Below, piece after piece: positions 5,635 to 6,985 of a stretch of DNA of 6,985 nt. The DNA is taken from NCBI GenBank assembly GCA_036556825.1, contig DATBIR010000302.1:1-6985 (forward strand), in the 5' to 3' direction. The translations under genes and the position numbers were made by a program. The notes beneath the pieces are model-generated. The model had not been told where the DNA came from. It was given only the letters and a program-made list of their open reading frames with translations, and ran no database searches. Each line of letters opens with the position of its first letter. The first letter of the stretch is position 1. This DNA is from JAJKJG01 sp036556825 (GTDB taxonomy: Bacteria; Pseudomonadota; Alphaproteobacteria; Rhizobiales; Beijerinckiaceae).

Positions 5635-5721
5635 TGTCATCACGGGGCTTGTCCCGGTGATCTCGATAGGACGCGCTCCGCCTGTCCGATCGGGATGGCC
5701 GGCACAAGGCCGGCCATGACA
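5635..5721 (+). repeat. 87-bp REPIN-like element, copy II
   Basis: Same length and TGTCAT/ATGACA ends as copies I and III. The left stem has one C-to-G mismatch (ATCACGGGG). In the middle hairpin an A-T pair of copy I is replaced by C-G (A-to-C on the left arm, T-to-G on the right), a compensatory change, although another pair is lost. The right hairpin is ATGGCCGGC-ACAAG-GCCGGCCAT, as in copy I. Confidence 0.85.
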
Positions 5722-5914
5722 ACGTAACGGTTCCCGCGGAACCGAAAGCGAAGGCTGCGATCGCGGCTGGCGATATCGCGATCGGAGATGCGAGCCGCCA
5801 CTTCTCTTCGTTTTTCACGGCGCGCGGCGGCGCGTATGCCATGCTTTTCCGCATGCGCATGGCGGCCGATCATGAATTCCCTCGTTCAACGCCGATACGT
5901 CACCGACCCCACCT
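5722..5914. other. Non-coding stretch with small hairpins, no convincing gene
   Basis: Between 87-bp element II and the terminator-like hairpin I find no protein-like ORF. CGGTTCC-CGC-GGAACCG (5728-5744) is a perfect 7-bp hairpin, and CGATCGC / GCGATCG (near 5759-5783) can form another. A small RNA ending at the hairpin at 5915-5948 would fit this arrangement, but no promoter is clear. Reading frames through here run into the PEBP gene (possible ATGs at 5788 and 5872), so an N-terminal extension of that gene is the alternative. Confidence 0.3.
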
Positions 5915-5948
5915 CAGAGCCGCTTCCACCTGCGTGGAAGCGGCTCTG
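5915..5948 (+). terminator. Strong 15-bp hairpin, terminator-like
   Basis: CAGAGCCGCTTCCAC (5915-5929) and GTGGAAGCGGCTCTG (5934-5948) form a perfect 15-bp stem with a CTGC loop, followed by CCTTTCCTTC. The stem is typical of intrinsic terminators in this group; the pyrimidine tail is only moderately T-rich. It ends about 82 bp before the GTG chosen for the PEBP-like gene and lies inside that frame if an earlier ATG is used. What it would terminate is unclear. Confidence 0.6.
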
Positions 5949-6030
5949 CCTTTCCTTCACGGCGCATCTTCCTCGGCGAAGCGAACCCGTTTCGCCGGAA
6001 AAGGCGCGAGCGCGCCCGCGCCGGTCCGCG

Positions 6031-6606
6031 GTGCGATCGCTGGCGCTGCTCTGCCTCGGCACGGCGGCGCTGGTCGTCGGCCTGCGCGGCCTCGGCTATG
6101 TCGAGCCGCATTATCTCGACCTGCTGCAGGACGTGGCGCTGCCGCCGCTGACTGTGACGCCGACGGGCGTCGATGTGGACGGCCGCATCCGCGCGAAGCA
6201 TGCAGGTTGCGCAGCCGATTCCGGCGAGAGCCTCGCGACGCTCATCCCGCCTGTCGGCGTGCGCTGGGCCGATCCGCCCGAAAACGCCAAATCCTTCGTC
6301 GTCGTGACGATCGCGCGCGGCGGCCGCCACGCCGCGACCGCCATCGTGTTCGACATCCCGGCGCACGCGCGCGAGCTCACGCCGGGCGCGGCGAGCGGCA
6401 TGCGCTTCGCCGCGCACAGCCGCGCGCGCGACGCCGGCGCGTCGGCGACGCGCGAAGCTCCGCACCCCTGCGGCACCGACATCCATGTCTACGCGACCAA
6501 CACAGAACGGCTCGACGTCGTCAGCGGCGCGCCGCGCGTCGGCGACGTGCTGCGCGAATTGTACCTGCACGCAGTCGCGCATGGATCAGTGATCGGTGAT
6601 CAGTGA
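6031..6606 (+). CDS. Membrane-anchored, divergent PEBP (YbhB/YbcL-like) family protein, 191 aa
   Basis: From the GTG at 6031: a hydrophobic N-terminal helix (about 2-21, SLALLCLGTAALVVGL) acting as signal or anchor, then a domain I read as a phosphatidylethanolamine-binding-like fold. Landmarks are LTVTPTGVDVDGRI (40-53), IPPVGVRWADPPENAKSF (72-89; the family has SPPLSW then P-x-x-x-KSF), AIVFDIPAHA (104-113), PHPCGTDIHVYATNTERLDV (144-163; the GPCPP/H-x-Y region) and a terminal helix AVAHGSVIG. The DPDAP and HWV ligand-site motifs are missing, so ligand binding may be lost. The frame is open upstream to ATGs at 5872 and 5788, but those versions cross a strong terminator-like hairpin, so the GTG is preferred with low certainty; it lacks a good ribosome-binding site. 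The last seven codons and stop lie in heptad array C. Confidence 0.65.
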   Translation: MRSLALLCLGTAALVVGLRGLGYVEPHYLDLLQDVALPPLTVTPTGVDVDGRIRAKHAGCAADSGESLATLIPPVGVRWADPPENAKSFVVVTIARGGRHAATAIVFDIPAHARELTPGAASGMRFAAHSRARDAGASATREAPHPCGTDIHVYATNTERLDVVSGAPRVGDVLRELYLHAVAHGSVIGDQ

Positions 6607-6617
6607 CCAGTGATCAG
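6583..6617 (+). repeat. Heptad array C, five units (first degenerate)
   Basis: Units GGATCAG (degenerate), TGATCGG, TGATCAG, TGACCAG, TGATCAG. It encodes the final residues of the PEBP-like protein and its TGA stop (6604-6606). It is followed 53 bp later by 87-bp element III, and faces the inverted array D on the other side of that element. Confidence 0.88.
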
Positions 6618-6670
6618 AGGCAGCGTGCTGCTTGCCGGCGAGCAACTGCCAACCTTCTACAAACCTCATT

Positions 6671-6757
6671 TGTCATCACCGGGCTTGTCCCGGTGATCTC
6701 GATGCGAAGGGCTCCGCCTTTGCGATCGGGATGGCCGGGACAAGCCCGGCCATGACA
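6671..6757 (+). repeat. 87-bp REPIN-like element, copy III
   Basis: Same length and ends as copies I and II. The right hairpin has GGG-ACAAG-CCC where I and II have GGC-ACAAG-GCC: a C-to-G change on one arm matched by G-to-C on the other, keeping the base pair. The left hairpin is ATCACCGGG-CTTGT-CCCGGTGAT. It is flanked by heptad arrays C (left) and D (right, inverted). Confidence 0.87.
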
Positions 6758-6767
6758 ATGACATGGT

Positions 6768-6795
6768 CTGATCACCGGTCACCGATCACTGATGA
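6768..6795 (-). repeat. Heptad array D, inverted orientation
   Basis: On the plus strand: CTGATCA, CCGGTCA, CCGATCA, CTGATGA (last degenerate), the reverse complement of the TGAYCRG unit. It starts 10 bp after 87-bp element III and is followed by a truncated REP. Confidence 0.85.
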
Positions 6796-6798
6796 CTG

Positions 6799-6816
6799 AC
6801 AAAGCCCGGCCATGAC
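6799..6816 (+). repeat. Truncated REP half
   Basis: CAAAGCCCGGCCATGACA matches the terminal arm of the right REP in the 87-bp elements (CAAGCCCGGCCATGACA) with an extra A. The remainder of the element is missing; array D abuts the break. It looks like the remnant of a further copy cut or overwritten at the heptad array. Confidence 0.65.
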
Positions 6817-6830
6817 ACGCGCGAGATGTT

Positions 6831-6858
6831 CTGATCACTGATCACCGATCACTGGTCA
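6831..6858 (-). repeat. Heptad array E, inverted orientation
   Basis: On the plus strand: CTGATCA, CTGATCA, CCGATCA, CTGGTCA. Read on the minus strand it starts with TGACCAG directly after the last MCP codon and supplies that gene's TGA stop (6858-6856), exactly as array B does for the first MCP gene. Confidence 0.88.
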
Positions 6859-6985
6859 CGCCAGCGACCGCGACGCCTCGCGCACCTTGGTGGTGGCCTC
6901 GTCGATCAGGCGCGTCGAGGTGGCGATCTCGCCGACGCTGCGGCTGATCGAGGAGACGCCGGCGGCGGCGCTCTGCATGTTGTTG
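6856..6985 (-). CDS. Second methyl-accepting chemotaxis protein, 3' end only (window edge)
   Basis: The minus strand encodes the last 42 residues of an MCP, from NNMQSAAAGVSSISRS to VREASRSLA and stop. Over 130 bases it matches the 3' end of the first MCP gene (4197-4326) at 128 positions, and both differences are synonymous (TCC to TCG, AGG to CGG), so the encoded peptide is identical. This is the distal part of the signalling domain after the hairpin tip; the sensory part lies beyond the window and could differ. Such identity suggests a recent duplication or continuing gene conversion. The gene is in inverted orientation relative to the first copy. Confidence 0.92.
   Translation of the reverse strand, partial: NNMQSAAAGVSSISRSVGEIATSTRLIDEATTKVREASRSLA

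Noticed and set aside
5594..5860. Minus-strand 88-aa ORF downstream of the LysR gene
   Set aside because: Largely a translation of 87-bp element II and its flanks, so repeat-derived.

Overview
The window reads as chromosomal DNA of a GC-rich alphaproteobacterium, most likely from the Rhizobiales/Hyphomicrobiales. The reasons are strong GC codon bias, a DUF6894-type protein, a cytoplasmic double-PAS chemotaxis receptor, and interspersed palindromes whose translation gives the recurrent MAGLVPA peptide common in that group. This placement is inference from composition and family content. No rRNA, tRNA or CRISPR was seen.

Layout. Positions 1-1202 hold a REP-like palindrome and three small plus-strand proteins of unknown function. 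Positions 1233-2522 hold three minus-strand genes: a DUF6894 protein with a TTG start, a small GIY-YIG nuclease enclosed by inverted REP palindromes, and a short LOV-like PAS protein lacking the photoactive cysteine. A 310-bp AT-enriched divergent region (2523-2832), with a CtrA-like box and paired TTGCGCAA palindromes, separates the PAS gene from a plus-strand PAS-PAS-MCP receptor (2833-4326). Next come a LysR-type regulator (4633-5520) and a membrane-anchored, divergent PEBP (YbhB/YbcL-like) protein ending at 6606. The last 130 bases are the minus-strand 3' end of a second MCP gene, almost identical to the first.

Two repeat families fill the gaps. One is an 87-bp element present three times (4417, 5635, 6671), made of two REP palindromes in inverted orientation around a third small hairpin; base-pair covariation supports the stems. 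The same REP sequence occurs as 37-bp inverted ends (34/37 identical) around the GIY-YIG gene, so that locus looks like a gene-carrying version of the small element. The other family is a 7-bp tandem repeat, consensus TGAYCRG, in five arrays (A 1524, B 4324, C 6583, D 6768, E 6831). Arrays lie close to REP elements and three of them supply a gene's stop codon. D and E are inverted relative to A-C.

Main points for follow-up: (1) the REP/GIY-YIG/REP unit as a possible REP-mobilising system, with a likely Trp-to-stop change in the nuclease tail; (2) the inverted MCP 3' ends bracketing about 2.5 kb with the LysR and PEBP genes, a substrate for inversion or gene conversion; (3) the heptad arrays coupled to REP elements. 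The divergent PAS and MCP genes, with a possible CtrA site, suggest a small energy- or redox-taxis locus, but that functional link is inferred.
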